Part shown: piece after piece, positions 4,643 to 5,406 of the stretch | Numbering within the stretch: position 1 is the first letter of the stretch | Layout: every line of letters begins with the position of its first letter | NCBI GenBank assembly: GCA_030045175.1 | Contig: JASIBM010000522.1 | Coordinates: 1-5,406, forward strand | Direction of reading: 5' to 3' | Origin: Streptosporangiaceae bacterium | GTDB taxonomy: Bacteria; Actinomycetota; Actinomycetes; Streptosporangiales; Streptosporangiaceae | Length of the DNA stretch: 5,406 bases | Notes under the pieces: generated by a model | The model's database searches: none | Told to the model about the DNA's origin: nothing | What the model saw: only the letters and a program-made list of their open reading frames with translations | Made by a program: the position numbers and the translations under genes

Positions 4643-5311
4643 TCAGTGACCGGAGCCGCGCGCCTTGACCAGGCCCGTCTCATAGGCGAACACCACGGCT
4701 TGCACCCGGTCGCGCAGGCCGAGCTTGGCGAGCACCCGCCCGACATGTGTCTTGACCGTGGCCTCCGACACGAAGAGCCGGTCGGCGATCTCGGTGTTCG
4801 ACAGCCCTTGCGCGATGAGCGTGAGCACCTCACCCTCGCGGACGGTCAGGCCGTTCAGGTCCGGCGGCTGGCCGGCCGCGCTCGGGAGCATCGGCACGAA
4901 CCTGTCGATGAGCCGCCGCGTCGTGGACGGCGCGACGACGGCGTCTCCAGAGTGGACTGCCCTGATGCCGAACAGCAGTTCTTCTGGCGGCACATCTTTC
5001 AGCAGGAAGCCGCTCGCCCCGGCCTTGAGCGCGGCGAACGCGTACTCATCGAGGTCAAAGGTAGTGAGGACGAGCACGTGTGGCCGGTCTCCAGCCTGGC
5101 AGATCCGCCTGGTCGCCTCGATGCCGTCCAGCCTGGGCATCCGGACGTCCATGACCACGACGTCTGCAGGCGTGCCGCGTGCCATGGCCACGGCCTCAAG
5201 TCCATCGCCGGCCTCCCCGACGACGGTCATGTCGGGCTGGGCGTCAAGCACCATCCGGAACCCGGCCCTGACCAGTTCCTGGTCGTCCACGAGCAAGATC
5301 TGGATGTTCAC
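4643..5311 (-). CDS. NarL/FixJ-family two-component response regulator
   Basis: 222 residues. The receiver domain (about 3-120) has all key residues: Asp9 and Asp10 for Mg2+, Asp55 as phosphoacceptor in VVVMDVRMP, Thr83 in VLTTF, and Lys105 in FLLKD. After a linker, a LuxR-type helix-turn-helix (about 153-215) reads LTVREGEVLTLIAQGLSNTE, then IADRLFVSEATVKTHVGRVLAKLGL. Gly160 stands where most relatives have Arg or Glu (R-E-R-E-V). Phosphorylation by a partner kinase would promote dimerisation and DNA binding at target promoters. The start is GTG 5309-5311 with no clear SD. Its GTGA overlaps the stop of the upstream frame (TGA 5308-5310), the typical 4-bp coupling of kinase-regulator pairs, so translation probably depends on the upstream gene. 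Length and order are normal for the family. Targets are not visible; none of the neighbours can be assigned. Confidence 0.95.
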   Translation of the reverse strand: MNIQILLVDDQELVRAGFRMVLDAQPDMTVVGEAGDGLEAVAMARGTPADVVVMDVRMPRLDGIEATRRICQAGDRPHVLVLTTFDLDEYAFAALKAGASGFLLKDVPPEELLFGIRAVHSGDAVVAPSTTRRLIDRFVPMLPSAAGQPPDLNGLTVREGEVLTLIAQGLSNTEIADRLFVSEATVKTHVGRVLAKLGLRDRVQAVVFAYETGLVKARGSGH

Positions 5312-5406
5312 GCGGCGCCCGCTGGGGCGTGATGGGGCGGGCCGGCGTGAGCGTGGCCGGCGCCACCAGGGCCGGGGTGGGACTGGTCGGCGCTAGCTGG
5401 GGTCGG
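5308..5406 (-). CDS. C-terminal end of an upstream gene, probably a sensor histidine kinase (partial)
   Basis: On the minus strand a frame is open from the window edge to TGA 5308-5310, giving 32 codons. The residues are Ala/Gly/Pro/His-rich low complexity, with six His (motifs such as G-H-A-H-A-G and P-P-H-H-A-P). No kinase motif is visible because only the tail is present. The identity is inferred from the 4-bp GTGA overlap with the response regulator, the usual arrangement for NarL-type pairs, and from the lack of any other start for the regulator's message. Confidence 0.5.
   Translation of the reverse strand, partial: PTPASADQSHPGPGGAGHAHAGPPHHAPAGAA

Noticed and set aside
4640..5332. 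+ strand open frames opposite the response regulator
   Set aside because: The minus strand encodes a complete NarL-type regulator with all key residues; the + strand products have no recognisable features.

Overview
The window looks like chromosomal DNA of a high-GC actinomycete (Actinomycetota). The gene families support this as well as base composition: a mycothiol-type maleylpyruvate isomerase/DinB protein, an F420-type split-barrel oxidoreductase, an actinobacterial two-domain CbiX/SirB-like protein, and GTG or SD-poor starts. I see no tRNA, rRNA, CRISPR array, transposase or integrase, and nothing that marks a mobile island.

Layout. On the + strand, 1-477 is the 3' end of a citrate synthase/citryl-CoA lyase-family gene cut by the window edge. 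It converges on the minus-strand genes across a gap (478-663) holding a 31-bp tandem duplication and a 19-bp perfect hairpin. Everything after that is on the minus strand. In the direction of transcription (right to left) these are: the last 32 codons of an unidentified gene, probably a sensor kinase (5308-5406); a NarL/FixJ response regulator overlapping it by 4 bp (4643-5311); an F420/PPOX split-barrel protein (4194-4589); a small Ala/Lys/Pro-rich HbhA/phasin-like protein (3427-3933); an XRE-type regulator (2825-3286); a divergent CbiX-like protein with a long N-terminal extension (1628-2671); and a DinB/maleylpyruvate isomerase-fold protein (664-1482).

How the parts relate. The kinase remnant and response regulator read as a coupled two-component pair. 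The best regulatory picture is around the HbhA-like gene. It has a consensus promoter (TTGACA, 18 bp, TATAGT), a 16-bp perfect palindrome covering the -10, a full Shine-Dalgarno sequence and a hairpin terminator. The XRE gene follows directly and is the obvious candidate for the palindrome-binding protein. Between the two genes are three tandem 11-bp repeats, a spacing typical of a protein binding one site per helical turn. The remaining genes look like independent single-gene units, two of them possibly leaderless.

I found no convincing complete undescribed system. The most interesting items are the XRE/HbhA-like regulatory module with its two cis arrays, the loss of a catalytic His in the CbiX-like protein, and the slipped CTG hairpin.
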